Assembly (NCBI RefSeq): GCF_001017435.1
Contig: NZ_CP011371.1
Coordinates: 4,774,001 to 4,838,000 of the forward strand
Reading direction: 5' to 3'
Origin: Caldimonas brevitalea
GTDB lineage: Bacteria; Pseudomonadota; Gammaproteobacteria; Burkholderiales; Burkholderiaceae_C
DNA length: 64,000 bases
Shown in pieces: positions 43,238 through 52,420 of this stretch; the stretch's first letter is position 1; every line of letters begins with the position of its first letter. The position numbers were made by a program, and so were the translations under genes. Below the pieces are notes generated by a model, which saw only the letters and a program-made list of their open reading frames with translations, did not search any database and was not told where the DNA came from.

Positions 43238-45064
43238 CTACGAGGCCGCCTTTGGCGTCAGGGCCGCGGCCATCCGCACCTGGTTGCGCCCGTGGTGCTT
43301 GGCCTCGTAGAGCGCCGCGTCGGCGGCGGCGATGAGCCGCTCGCCGGTCTCGCCGGGCTCGGCGACCACGGCCACGCCGATGCTGGCCGTCAGCGGCACC
43401 GGTGTGCATTCGTGCACCGCCGCCAGCTGCTCGACCGCAGCGCGGATGCGCTCGCCCAGCCGCCCCGCGCCCGCCGCGTCGGTCTGCGGCAGCAGCACCG
43501 CAAATTCCTCCCCGCCGTAGCGCGCCACTTCGTCGCCCGGCCGGAACAGCGACTCCGCGATCGCGCCGGCCACCGCGCGCAGGCACGCGTCGCCGGCCAG
43601 GTGGCCGTGGCGGTCGTTGACGGCCTTGAAATGGTCGATGTCGATCAGCAGCAGCGACAGCGGCAGCCGGCTGCGCTCGGCCACCTTCAGCTGCAAGGCC
43701 AGCTGCTCGTCGAAGTACTTGCGGTTTTTCACGCCGGTCAGGCCGTCCAGCACATTGAGCTTTTGCAGCTCGTTGTTGGCCTCCGACAGGTTGCGCAGCG
43801 CCTCGTCCAGCTCGCGCGTGCGCTGCTGGACCCGTTGCTCGAGCTGGCTGGTGGCCTCGGCCTGGATGCGCCGGTTTTGCTGCTCCAGCACCTTCATGCG
43901 GTGCGCCAGCGCGAAGGACAACAGCAGGGCTTCCAGTGCCGAGCCGATCTGCATGCTGTACTCGGTAAGGAAGACGGTCGGCAGCAGCCCGATCGTTTTC
44001 AGCGGATACACGGCCACGCCGCCCAAGAAGATCGCCCAGGCCAGCAGGAAGTAGCGTGCTTGCGCGACACCCCGCATCGTGCAGATGACGCCGATCACGG
44101 CCATCGTGATCGACATCACGAAGCCATTGACCGTCGTCAGCTTGATCATGACGGTATAGGGCGCGAACAGGGACACGAAGGCCAGGACGGAGGCAATGCG
44201 CGCATACCACCAAGTGAAACGGTCCATCAGCGGCAGGTGCTTGGGCAGGTTCAGGAAGGAGCGCGCGAAGTTGGCCGCGCCCGCCCACGACACCAACAGG
44301 CTGAAGGGCATCGCCGCCTGCACCCAGCGCGGCCGATCCAGCCACAGGTATTCATGGGCCAGGCCGTTGAGGCACATCTGGATCAGTATGAAGCCGCCGA
44401 TGTACTGCACGTAGTGCAGGTAGCTGATGTCCCGCATCGACAGGTAAACCAGGGCGTTGAACAGCAGCATCGCCGCCAGCACGCCATAGTAGAGGCCGAA
44501 GGCGAACTGCTCGTCGCGGTCCTTCAGCGCCAGGCGCTCGGGTGTCCACAGCACCAGCGGCAGCTGCAGGGAGCTTTCGGTGTCGACGCGCCAGTAGAGG
44601 TCGAGCGCCTGGCCCGCGGGCAGTTCTAGCGGGTAGACCAGATTGCGGTGGCGCATCGGACGCTGGCTGAACGGGAGCAGCCGGCCGGCCTCGGACGACG
44701 AGAGCACGGCCCCGTCCCTCAGCGCGTAAAAACGTACCTTGTCGAGCAAGGGATACTGCGCTTCCAGCAGCCAGCGCGACTGGGGCGCGTTGTGGTTCTC
44801 CAGGCGCAGGTGGAACCAGTACACCGACCGGGTGAAGCTGAAGTTCGGCACCTCCTGTTCGCTGGGGCGGAAGCTGTCGTGCCGGGCGATGACGTCAGCC
44901 AATGCCAGCTTTCCCTGCGGATCTTCCAGGTAAGCCAGATGCCGGCCCAGCGGGCTTCCGATCCGCGAGGTCTCAAGCTGGAGCGTTTGCGCCGGGGCGC
45001 CGAGGGCCGTGCCGCCGGCAAGCAGCCAGAGCACAACCAAGCGGTACAGAAAAATCCGGAACAT
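43238..45064 (-). CDS. Diguanylate cyclase with 7TMR-DISM sensory module
   Basis: 608 residues from ATG 45064 (MFRIFLYRLVVLWLLAGGTA, a signal peptide); a longer frame starts at 45160. Order: periplasmic 7TMR-DISMED2-like domain (FTRSVYWFHLRLENHN, DLYWRVDTESSLQLPLVLW), seven transmembrane helices (FGLYYGVLAAMLLFNALVYL onward), a coiled coil (LEQRVQQRTRELDEALRNL) and a GGDEF domain (LTGVKNRKYFDEQL, DIDHFKAVND, RYGGEEFAVLLPQ). GGEEF indicates active c-di-GMP synthesis, and RPGD five residues before it is an intact inhibitory I-site. The sensed ligand is unknown. Confidence 0.95.
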   Translation of the reverse strand: MFRIFLYRLVVLWLLAGGTALGAPAQTLQLETSRIGSPLGRHLAYLEDPQGKLALADVIARHDSFRPSEQEVPNFSFTRSVYWFHLRLENHNAPQSRWLLEAQYPLLDKVRFYALRDGAVLSSSEAGRLLPFSQRPMRHRNLVYPLELPAGQALDLYWRVDTESSLQLPLVLWTPERLALKDRDEQFAFGLYYGVLAAMLLFNALVYLSMRDISYLHYVQYIGGFILIQMCLNGLAHEYLWLDRPRWVQAAMPFSLLVSWAGAANFARSFLNLPKHLPLMDRFTWWYARIASVLAFVSLFAPYTVMIKLTTVNGFVMSITMAVIGVICTMRGVAQARYFLLAWAIFLGGVAVYPLKTIGLLPTVFLTEYSMQIGSALEALLLSFALAHRMKVLEQQNRRIQAEATSQLEQRVQQRTRELDEALRNLSEANNELQKLNVLDGLTGVKNRKYFDEQLALQLKVAERSRLPLSLLLIDIDHFKAVNDRHGHLAGDACLRAVAGAIAESLFRPGDEVARYGGEEFAVLLPQTDAAGAGRLGERIRAAVEQLAAVHECTPVPLTASIGVAVVAEPGETGERLIAAADAALYEAKHHGRNQVRMAAALTPKAAS

Positions 45065-45497
45065 GCTGGTTGGCGACGTCAGGGGTCGGGAGCTCGCGGT
45101 CGCGCCGGCCTGCAGGACCGGCTTGGGATGCTGGCGGTGAGTGAGGTTTGTTACGCGCATCCTAGTCTATCCATCAGGCTGAGAGTTTCTTTGCAGGCGG
45201 TCGGTGCGCCCGGAGTCGCGGCATTGGTGACGGACACCCGGAATCGGCCGCAGCTATTCGCATGCCACGCCCCCATCTCCCCAGGCCAAACGGTTGGCTC
45301 ATGGGGTGAAGACGAGGTGGCGCCCACGCTTCGGCAGCCAGCCGTCGATTCGCCAGACGGGCTGCATTGGGAGCTGAAAGGCGGTATGAGCGGTTCGGCA
45401 CCAAAGTTGATCGAAACCGGATCAACAGACCTCTCTTTCGGCGCCTACACTGTCTTCGACTTTATGTTCCTCCAGCGCAGACGATCAAGGAGAAGGA

Positions 45498-45893
45498 ATG
45501 TTCAATCACGTCATGCTCGGAAGCAACGACCTCGAACGGTCGAAGCAGTTCTACGATGCGGTGCTGGGTGTTCTCGGGGCCGGTGAACCGGTCCGCAACA
45601 CCGCGGCCTCGGGCCATGCCCGGCTCTTCTACCGCCACAACGGCAACACGCTGGGCGTCAGCCGGCCGATCAACGACGAGCCGGCCACGTTTGCAAACGG
45701 CGGCACCATTGCGTTCCGGTGTGAGTCGCCTGAGCAGGTGCATGCGTTCCACGACGCGGCAGTGGCCCGTGGCGGCACGTCCGTCGAGGAACCACCTGGC
45801 CTGCGCAAGGACGCCCACGGCTCCTACTACTTGGCGTATGTTCGCGACCCCGACGGCAACAAGCTCTGCGCGATTCACCGCGTGTCGCCATAG
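45498..45893 (+). CDS. VOC-family (glyoxalase/bleomycin-resistance-like) protein
   Basis: 131 residues with a strong AAGGAGAAGGA upstream of ATG 45498. Single VOC fold of two beta-alpha-beta-beta-beta units: MFNHVMLGSNDLERSKQFYD, GHARLFYRHNGNTLGV, VHAFHDAAVARGGTSVEEPP and YYLAYVRDPDGNKLCAIH. His4 and the Asp/Glu in the last strands are the likely metal ligands. The substrate is unknown. An AraC regulator gene lies 27 bp downstream on the same strand. Confidence 0.88.
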   Translation: MFNHVMLGSNDLERSKQFYDAVLGVLGAGEPVRNTAASGHARLFYRHNGNTLGVSRPINDEPATFANGGTIAFRCESPEQVHAFHDAAVARGGTSVEEPPGLRKDAHGSYYLAYVRDPDGNKLCAIHRVSP

Positions 45894-45920
45894 CGCCGTA
45901 CACGCCAATCCCATTCGACG

Positions 45921-46742
45921 ATGCGCAGCGGAACAAGAAGCCTTTTTACCCGTTGCGGGGTTGGGCTGACGGCGAATGTCGTACAGCACAGCGCGCTTCG
46001 GTTCAGCAGGGTCGTGGTGGACAGCCCCGCGCTTATCCTCTTGCGCCACGGGACGAAGTCGCTTCAAACCGGAGGGCGGCGGTGGACATTACAAGGCGGC
46101 GACGCCATTGCCGTCGCAGGCGGGCAGGCCTTCGACGTGACGAACCGGTTGTCGGCGGCCGGTCTCTACGAAGCTCGCTGGCTGGTGTGGGACCCGGCCA
46201 TCATCGAGCGTTTCATGCAAACAGCCCCGGCGGGACCGCCACTGTCTGGCGCCATGGTGCTCAAGCAGGCGAGCGCCGAGTTCGTCGCAGCAGTGGACCG
46301 TGCCGTTGCCGCCGTTTCCGACCCTTCAGGTCTTGCCGAAGAAGTGGCACGACACAGGCTTGCGGAACTGCTGGTCTGGCTGTCCGTCGCCGGGGTTCGA
46401 TTCGGAACACCTCAGACGACAACGGCAACGTCCAAGCTGCGAAGGCTTTTCGCCGAATCGCCTGCAACAGCGTGGACGATGCCCCAAGTCGCCACGCGAC
46501 TCGCGATGAGCGAAGCCACGCTGCGAAGAAGGCTGAACTCGGAAGGCACCAGCTTTGGCGAGCTACTCGCCGACGTTCGCATGTCCCACGCGATGACGTT
46601 GCTACAGTCTACCGACCACCCTGTCGCGCACATCGCCTTGAAGGTGGGCTACGAGTCGGCCTCGCGTTTCGCCATCCGGTTCCGCGACCGGTTCGGATTC
46701 GCGCCGACAGTCATTCGGGGACACCGCAGAGCCGGCGCATGA
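45921..46742 (+). CDS. AraC-family transcriptional regulator
   Basis: 273 residues. The N-terminal cupin-like ligand domain (VVDSPALILLRHGTKSLQTG, LQGGDAIAVAGGQAFDVTN) is followed by two helix-turn-helix motifs in the C-terminal 100 residues (WTMPQVATRLAMSEATLRRR, HPVAHIALKVGYESASRFAI) and the RFRDRFGFAPT signature. It may control the VOC gene just upstream or distant targets; no operator is evident. Confidence 0.9.
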   Translation: MRSGTRSLFTRCGVGLTANVVQHSALRFSRVVVDSPALILLRHGTKSLQTGGRRWTLQGGDAIAVAGGQAFDVTNRLSAAGLYEARWLVWDPAIIERFMQTAPAGPPLSGAMVLKQASAEFVAAVDRAVAAVSDPSGLAEEVARHRLAELLVWLSVAGVRFGTPQTTTATSKLRRLFAESPATAWTMPQVATRLAMSEATLRRRLNSEGTSFGELLADVRMSHAMTLLQSTDHPVAHIALKVGYESASRFAIRFRDRFGFAPTVIRGHRRAGA

Positions 46743-47106
46743 GACGGCGGCGACCGGCCTCTCAAGACCGCTAACAAGGGGCCAACGGCAGTCCTTGCTC
46801 GTCAACGACAAGCGACACTAAAGCCGGCTTTCAACCGCCGAGAGCCGTCGTATCCGGAAGTCCGCTCTTGGCCGATTCTGTTGAAGAACTCAAAGCAGCT
46901 CCGGAAGCGACTTTCGCAGCCGTCCTCGAACCCTTGATCAGGTCGTGATCGTCGATCCTGAACCGTTCTGCAAGATCGGCCTTGGTGCGGGCTCGCGCTC
47001 GCCGCAAGCCACCCGGGTTTTTCAACAGAATCAGCCTGAAGCAGCGGCTTGAAGGCAGCGGAAGTGGTCGCGTTCGTCGAGGATTTGAAGATGCGAAACC
47101 GGCAAC
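46743..47106. other. Degenerate stretch, no intact gene
   Basis: A minus-strand frame at 46831-47025 (KADLAERFRIDDHDLIKGSR) is faintly protein-like but has no partner or start I can defend. Probably the decayed end of a gene next to IS3 debris. Confidence 0.3.
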
Positions 47107-47436
47107 TCAAAGCGCAGATGGGCTTCGAGCCTTCAATGCGAGGACTTGGGCCAAGTTGATCCCTGGGGCCCCATCAGCCAACCATCGTTCGAACTCTTCC
47201 GGATAGGCAGGGCTTCTGCCAGTTGCCGTCGATTCGAGGTGGGCTTGCACATAGGTCATGAAGTGAAATCCCTTGCCGTCATAGTCTGCATAGCCGGCCG
47301 GATAGCATTCGGAGGACTCGTCATCCAGGTCGTTGTGGCTCGACGCTCCCGACAAGATCAACCGAACTTCATTCCCTAATGCGGAGGCAACTAGCTCGCG
47401 AAGCAAGGCTACTGTGTTTGGCGCATCAACAGGCAT
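47107..47436 (-). CDS. Hypothetical protein
   Basis: 109 residues from ATG 47436 (MPVDAPNTVALLRELVASAL). Continues GNEVRLILSGASSHNDLDDE and GFHFMTYVQAHLESTATGRS, ending KARSPSAL. Soluble, mixed alpha/beta by eye, no known family. A longer frame upstream has no good start and runs into the IS3 remnant at 47511. Confidence 0.5.
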   Translation of the reverse strand: MPVDAPNTVALLRELVASALGNEVRLILSGASSHNDLDDESSECYPAGYADYDGKGFHFMTYVQAHLESTATGRSPAYPEEFERWLADGAPGINLAQVLALKARSPSAL

Positions 47437-47510
47437 GGTGTTCACCGAAGGCTGCTCAACTCTTGAGATTCTGACATTCCGTTTGCTCAAGCTCTGTCCG
47501 CTTCCAGCCT

Positions 47511-47775
47511 TAAGCTTCCCCGTCAAGTAGCCATCCCAGAACTGGAATCTGCGGCTGTTGTGATCCTGGGCACGATCTCTGGAGGTTGGGTACGGGGCAA
47601 CGGCACAATCTCTGCAGCGCTTGCGCAGCCCGTCGCTGACGCGCCTCAACGTTTGCCCCCGGCAACGGTGGGCTGGCCGGCATCGGACTTCTCGATGCAC
47701 TGTTGAACAACGCGAGTGTGCGCATCAGAGCGACGATGAGCTTGCTGTAGTACGCCGCCCACGACAGATGCACTA
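47511..47775 (-). mobile_element. Decayed remnant of the IS3 element also found at 17.3-19.9 kb
   Basis: TAAGCTTCCCCGTCAAGTAG at 47511 and the following bases to about 47576 closely match the left end of the IS3 copy at 17329 (shared CCAGAACT, TCTGCGG, TTGTGATCCTGGGCA). Towards 47770 a minus-strand frame reads LSWAAYYSKLIVALMR, matching LSRAAYYRKPVHGPMR of the OrfB of that copy. The middle is deleted, leaving a solo scar directly upstream of the hrp-box gene. Confidence 0.75.
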
Positions 47776-47816
47776 TTGCCGAGTACGGTGTTGGCCTGCC
47801 GAACCTGGCCTCAGGC

Positions 47817-47878
47817 TTCGCGAACTGACGGTCCGCTTCGCCCAGTTGGCGGAACGGACGACAAATCCGGCATAAGGT
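47817..47878 (+). promoter_or_regulatory. PIP box (hrp-type promoter) with -10 element
   Basis: TTCGC at 47817-47821, exactly 15 bases, then TTCGC at 47837-47841: a perfect plant-inducible-promoter box (TTCGC-N15-TTCGC; equally TTCG-N16-TTCG of Ralstonia). A -10-like TAAGGT (YANNNT) lies at 47873-47878, 31 bases downstream of the box, within the 30-32 base spacing required in HrpX/HrpB-regulated promoters. The gene start follows 27 bases after the -10. Confidence 0.8.
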
Positions 47879-47905
47879 GCTCCGCTCAACTGGGGCACGG
47901 GCACC

Positions 47906-49021
47906 ATGAAAAACTTCAACGTCGTTGGAAGTCCTCGCGCAAACGTTTCGCCACTTGACCAGCCGCGCACGACACAGGCCCCAGCTGGCGACAATCCCGC
48001 AGCATCGCGGCTACCGAGCCAGTCGGGACTCGCAGGCCTCGGGCGCCCCCCGAGCACACCTGCGGGGAGCAGCGACAGTAGACCGCGCGCCAGCCTGGAC
48101 CGCCTTCAACAGCCGCCTTCAGCGGGCACTCAGACGGCAGGCTATGTGAGAACGCTGCAAGTCGTGTCTCCTACTAGCGTGTCCGACGAGCTACGCCTGC
48201 ACGAACAGGGCGTTCCGGTGTCTGCAACCGCCGTGGGAACGGGCCCGTTCAGAGCCTTCCAACAGAACCAACGCAGCGGCCTGGTTTTCGCTCAGGAAAC
48301 GCCGATGGTTCTCGGAGCCAAGAAAGACATGGGTACGAACGTGCTGATCAAGGACGAAGCGTTCGGGCAAACCGTGAAACAGTCGAACACTCGGCCCGAC
48401 CCTGCCGTGTCGGAGGCCGCGAAGGCAACGCTGCAGAAGCATTACGCCCAGGACGCCGACGATGAGGACATCAAGCGGCCGAGGCTTTCCAACAACAAGC
48501 AAGAATTGCAGGCTAAATATCAAGAAATGGCATTGCGCCAGACCGGGAGCGTGGCCGACAAGAGTTCGAAGCATGTGATTGCCGACGCGCTGAAGCAGGA
48601 GGGGCCGAATTTTGCGAGCGCGGCTGCGGCAATGCCGTCGTCAGCGCTCAGTGCTCATCTACAGCAGAAAATGACGCCCGTTCAGTTTGCCGCGGCTCAG
48701 CACGCGCTGCCGAAGCTGGAAGCGATGACCCCAGCGGAACGGCAAGGCTACTTGGAAAAAGGCGCCGCCGAGGCAGGGCAGCCCAAGTATTCGTCGAAGA
48801 CGATCCTCCCTCACAACGAAAACCTGATCCAACCCCGCAAAGAAGACGTCTTGGGCGTACTGGTGAGTCCGGCAAAACCGGACGCTGCGCTCGAGTTGCA
48901 AAGGCAATACGCTGCCGCCCAAGGCGGCAAGCAGCTTCCGTTCATGACCTACGACAACAAGACAGGTCAGGTGCAGCCGGTGTCCGAGCAGGATGTTATG
49001 CGGATGGCAGGCAATACCTGA
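47906..49021 (+). CDS. Candidate type III secretion effector under an hrp (PIP box) promoter
   Basis: 371 residues. The first 50 (MKNFNVVGSPRANVSPLDQP, TTQAPAGDNPAASRLPSQSG) are rich in Ser/Pro/Ala with no acidic residue in the first 16, matching type III secretion signals, and there is no Sec signal. The centre has GLVFAQETPMVLGAKKDMGT, KATLQKHYAQDADDEDIKRP and SKHVIADALKQEGPNFASAA; the C-terminal third has ILPHNENLIQPRKEDVLGVL. I do not recognise a catalytic family. With the perfect PIP box upstream it is best read as an HrpX/HrpB-controlled effector. No type III apparatus gene is in the window. Confidence 0.65.
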   Translation: MKNFNVVGSPRANVSPLDQPRTTQAPAGDNPAASRLPSQSGLAGLGRPPSTPAGSSDSRPRASLDRLQQPPSAGTQTAGYVRTLQVVSPTSVSDELRLHEQGVPVSATAVGTGPFRAFQQNQRSGLVFAQETPMVLGAKKDMGTNVLIKDEAFGQTVKQSNTRPDPAVSEAAKATLQKHYAQDADDEDIKRPRLSNNKQELQAKYQEMALRQTGSVADKSSKHVIADALKQEGPNFASAAAAMPSSALSAHLQQKMTPVQFAAAQHALPKLEAMTPAERQGYLEKGAAEAGQPKYSSKTILPHNENLIQPRKEDVLGVLVSPAKPDAALELQRQYAAAQGGKQLPFMTYDNKTGQVQPVSEQDVMRMAGNT

Positions 49022-49054
49022 GACTCCAACTATTGACATGAAGCTGCCCTGCTT

Positions 49055-49096
49055 AGCTTCGGACGTCAGCAGGTCGAATTGCTGACGTCCGAAGCT
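49055..49096 (+). terminator. Perfect 17-bp hairpin downstream of the effector candidate
   Basis: AGCTTCGGACGTCAGCA (49055-49071), eight-base loop, TGCTGACGTCCGAAGCT (49080-49096). It starts 34 bp after the stop codon at 49019-49021. There is no T-tract, so it may terminate weakly or act as an mRNA-stabilising structure. Confidence 0.55.
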
Positions 49097-49800
49097 CTCG
49101 GCCGCGTTTGGACGGTCGCGAAAGTCTTAAGCGGCCTTGCCCAGCTCGCAATACCGCGTAGCGAGTTTCAAGACGCAGCGTCAGGTAGCTCGGGTAGAGC
49201 CGCGAGGAGCCGTTCGAACAGTGGGCCGCCAAGCGCAGCCATCGTAGCTCGGCACGCTCGGTCGACGTCGCAATGGACACAGCGCAGGGCCATGAGAGCT
49301 ACTGCTGAACCGGAGCTAGTTCGGCCTCTTCGCGCTTCTGGGTCGAACCCGCCTCCTCTTCGAACTCGGTGTCCTCAGCTGCCACTACGGCTTCATAGGT
49401 CAGCTGCTGGTTAATCTGAACATCTGCGACGACGCCGCGAGCGGCGGTCACGCCGACAGATCCTCTGGCTGAACGGCAAACCAGCTTGTCAGTCGTCAGC
49501 AGCCTGCGAGGCTGGATGGAGCACAACGACCGCCCGGAGGTCCTGGCCTTCATAAAGGGAGCGTCGTCAACGAGGCACGCTCTTCGCTGCAGGCCTTCAA
49601 GGCCCGCAGGAGCTGCTGCGACTAACCGTTCCGGAAGTGCGCCTCCTCCTCTTGGCGCCGGTTTGCTCCCCTCATTCAACACCTCGGCACACTCCGGCCT
49701 GGTCGTGCGGGCATCGACCCCTTCAGGCTCGCGCCAAGACCTGCCACTGCCGCCGCAGACAACTACGACTGTAGTACTCGGGGGCCGACTCTGTGCGGCC
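49097..49800. other. Region between effector candidate and lipoprotein, no supported gene
   Basis: Only short Arg-rich frames. A minus-strand frame near 49120-49200 reads YLTLRLETRY, which may be the end of a lost gene. Nothing else recognised. Confidence 0.35.
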
Positions 49801-51378
49801 TCAGAATCGCAGCGCGTAGATGCGCCTGGACACCGGCATATCGCTGTTCCAGGTGGTGCGCGCCTTGCCGTTTTCACGGTCCAGATCGTAGGCTGTGTAG
49901 ACCAGCATGGCTGCGCCACTGCGGTTGATCGCGACCTTGGGCCCCCACAGCCTGGTCTTGTTCGCGGCCTTCTTCCACTCGCTCCATCCGTTGTTGAAGT
50001 CGAAGCGGCCGTAGATCACGAGCTCATTGGTCTCCTTCGAATTGCCGTCCTGCGCAATGACGGCGGCGACGGCCTGGCCCTCACTGTTCATCGCCAACGC
50101 GATGCTGCCGCGGGACACCACTGTCCCGATCGAAGCCAGATTGGGAATGACTTCCTTCGGTGCGGTCCACTCCCCGCCCTGGCGCGAAACAGACCACTTC
50201 AACCGTGCGGGCGCGAGCGGTTGAAGCAGGTCGGCCTCCTTCCACACCGCCAGGGCGTTGCCGTGTCCATCCATCACGAGAGCCGGTGGCACGGGAATGA
50301 ACCCATCGGAGGGGGTCATCTGCGCGCTTTCGATCTTCCTGTCGGCCGAGTCGTTGATGCGAATCAGATGCAGGGCAAGCGCGGGGCACCTGTCGATCTC
50401 GCTCTCGGCACCGGGCGCGAGCATCGCGACGGTCGTGTGCGAGGTCGGCGAGCTGGCGACTGTCCAAGTACGCGCAAGAGCCGTAGGCGTATCAACGTTG
50501 ACATCGGTATCGTCGAGCCCACACAAAGCTCGATACGAGGTGATCAGATACGGCTCATCGACGCCCTGCTCCAGGGAGACCTTGGCCCCCCTGAGCTCGA
50601 AATAGGTAACATCGTTGCTCCGCCGCGAGAGCCACAGCAGCTTCCCCTCGCTGCCCGACCCCGTCGCGAAGTATGTCTCCTCGAGCATCTGCTCGCTCGA
50701 GAGTCTCGGGACCCTGCCGATCGAGGTCGGCGTGGGGCTGCCGGCCACGCGGGTGTGCGCTTCGACAGCTTGCATTTTCGTCTGCGCATCGCTTACCCGG
50801 CGGCTCGTGACGACGGCGCCGTCGGGCAGGATGTCCAGGTCGGACGTCTCCGCATGACGGCGAAAGGCGATCTCGACAGCCGAACCCTCCCAATCTCCTG
50901 AGCCGGACGTGAAACGCAGCGCGCGGGAGGAAGCTCGTGTTTCGTCCAGGAACGGGATGTGCGTCGCCCATCCCAGCACCGCATCACCCGAGCTGTTCAC
51001 GCGCAGGCGCAGTCCCCTCAGGCCGTCCACGCCCACAGACTGCGGCAGCACTCGCTGTGAACTCCAGCTGCCCTGCGTGTCAGAAAGGCTCCACGCAACC
51101 ATGTCTTCCGGGGCGTCGCGTCGGTGAGGGATCCATGCGGCCAAGGCCTGTCCGTTGTCCATGAGGGCCAGAGCCGGGTCGAACAACAAATTTCCATAGT
51201 TGGCGACCTCGCCGATCTCCACAGTACCCGCCGCGAGCCCGCTGCGGCCCATCCCGTCCGGATACGTCTCAGGCGACGAATCCGCCCCGCCGCTGCCACC
51301 GCCACCACCACCACCACCACACGCGGCCAGCACGACCGTCATCAGAACGCTCAAAGGCAGAGAGATGTGCATATACAC
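49801..51378 (-). CDS. Large lipoprotein, probable beta-propeller-like surface protein
   Basis: 525 residues. The signal (HISLPLSVLMTVVLAACGGG) has a perfect lipobox LAAC followed by eight Gly, a flexible tether. The body has repeated units with W and D/G-rich turns (LALMDNGQALAAWIPHR, LRVNSSGDAVLGWATH, LVMDGHGNALAVWKEAD, IALAMNSEGQAVAAVIAQ, VAINRSGAAMLVYTAYD). This pattern, of the form A-x-x-x-x-G-x-A-(L/V)-(A/L)-(V/A)-W about every 50-100 residues, is typical of bacterial propeller-like lipoproteins. Start is GTG 51378 or ATG 51372; neither has a good ribosome-binding site. Confidence 0.75.
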   Translation of the reverse strand: MYMHISLPLSVLMTVVLAACGGGGGGGGSGGADSSPETYPDGMGRSGLAAGTVEIGEVANYGNLLFDPALALMDNGQALAAWIPHRRDAPEDMVAWSLSDTQGSWSSQRVLPQSVGVDGLRGLRLRVNSSGDAVLGWATHIPFLDETRASSRALRFTSGSGDWEGSAVEIAFRRHAETSDLDILPDGAVVTSRRVSDAQTKMQAVEAHTRVAGSPTPTSIGRVPRLSSEQMLEETYFATGSGSEGKLLWLSRRSNDVTYFELRGAKVSLEQGVDEPYLITSYRALCGLDDTDVNVDTPTALARTWTVASSPTSHTTVAMLAPGAESEIDRCPALALHLIRINDSADRKIESAQMTPSDGFIPVPPALVMDGHGNALAVWKEADLLQPLAPARLKWSVSRQGGEWTAPKEVIPNLASIGTVVSRGSIALAMNSEGQAVAAVIAQDGNSKETNELVIYGRFDFNNGWSEWKKAANKTRLWGPKVAINRSGAAMLVYTAYDLDRENGKARTTWNSDMPVSRRIYALRF

Positions 51379-51625
51379 TTTTATTAAGAAAAAATGACAG
51401 TGACCCTGTCTTAGGATTCAAGACCAAAGGCTTACAGAAACGGCCGGCATGCTGCAGGCCTTCAGGGAGGAAACTCGATGGATGCTGCGAAGCCGATGGT
51501 CATCGGGCGTTTCAGATCCCTTGTTGAAGCCCGCCATGCCGAGGCGGGATGGGTGTGCATCTGAACGCCACATGGCCGTCATCAAAGTCGCAACGGCGCA
51601 GATAATATGAAAGTTCATTCACATT

Positions 51626-51928
51626 GTGAATTCGCATTCTTTGGCGCGCGATCCCAGTCTCCTCAAACCAAGAAAGAAGCCGCTTCAAGCCCGATCGACC
51701 CGCACGGTCGAAGCCATCTCCGATGCCTGTATTCAGGTTTTGGTCGATGGGGGTATCGAGCGCGTGACCACCACACGCGTGGCCGAGCGCGCCGGCGTGT
51801 CCGTCGGTTCGCTCTACCGGTACTCCCCCAATCAGCAGTCGCTCCTGGCGGCTTTGCTGGAGCGGTATCTGCTAGGGGTGGTCGAGGCTGTCGAGCGGCT
51901 TGCTCGGACCTGGGATGTTCCCGTTCAC
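51626..51928 (+). pseudogene. TetR-family regulator, 3'-truncated
   Basis: From GTG 51626. The DNA-binding domain is complete: KKPLQARSTRTVEAISDACI, QVLVDGGIERVTTTRVAERA and GVSVGSLYRYSPNQQSLLAA. The ligand-binding region ends after about 100 residues, and the remaining frame to 52036 is antisense to other coding-like sequence. A normal TetR protein is about 200 residues. The stump might still bind DNA but cannot dimerise normally. Confidence 0.7.
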
Positions 51929-52175
51929 CTAGATCTTGAACGCCGTCAGGCCGTCGCTGAGTCCATCGCCCGCGACGACCTCGAGTGCGCACGTTTCACG
52001 CGCCCGCAGTGCGTCCCGCATGTCCGCCGCAGCTAGCGTCTGATGGCCGAACGCGCGGAGCTTGGCGGTCCAGAGCTCGATATCTGACGCGGAAGCAGGA
52101 GGAGAATTCGCATCCCGCGCACGGTGAAGGATGCGGTCCACCACTGCTTCGCCATCCAGCCCTTCAGGCTGAACC
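51929..52175 (-). pseudogene. Gene fragment between TetR and IS3 remnants
   Basis: A minus-strand frame ending at 51929 reads LDGEAVVDRILHRARDANSP, ASASDIELWTAKLRAFGHQT and LAAADMRDALRARETCALEV. It is protein-like but lacks a start, which was replaced by the IS3 scar on its 5' side. No family recognised. Confidence 0.3.
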
Positions 52176-52196
52176 GCCCCGGGTATCGCGGAGGCC

Positions 52197-52315
52197 GGTT
52201 GGTTTAAGTCAGACGGTCGCAGTCTGACCCGCGCGTTGACGATGGTCGTTGGCTTCGAAGTCGGCAGGCGGGACATAGCCCAGCGGCTCCATGAGCCGGT
52301 GATGAGGCGGTTCAG
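52197..52315 (-). mobile_element. IS3-family remnant (OrfB C-terminus)
   Basis: Minus-strand frame HHRLMEPLGYVPPADFEAND, ending with a TGA near 52205, is the common IS3 OrfB ending (xHxxLGYxxPAxFEA). Only the last 40 or so residues survive. Confidence 0.65.
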
Positions 52316-52420
52316 AGGGAGGGAAAGTGGCAGCACATGCTTCACCCATCCCTAGTGTGCTTTCGTGCCCTCGCGTTGTATTTATCGTCTTCTAGCGAGT
52401 TAATCACTGAAGGAGCCATC

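Noticed and set aside
43292..44629. 445-codon plus-strand frame opposite the GGDEF gene
   Set aside because: His/Gln/Arg-rich shadow; the minus strand has full GGDEF and membrane domains.
45438..45462. Second possible PIP-like box before the VOC gene (TTCGG ... TTCGA)
   Set aside because: The spacing is 13 bases instead of 15 and no -10 lies at the required distance.
49486..50901. 471-codon plus-strand frame opposite the lipoprotein
   Set aside because: Shadow frame; the lipoprotein has a signal peptide, lipobox and repeats.
51285..51325. GCC/CCA simple repeat that might suggest a regulatory tract
   Set aside because: It encodes the poly-Gly tether after the lipobox of the lipoprotein and needs no other explanation.
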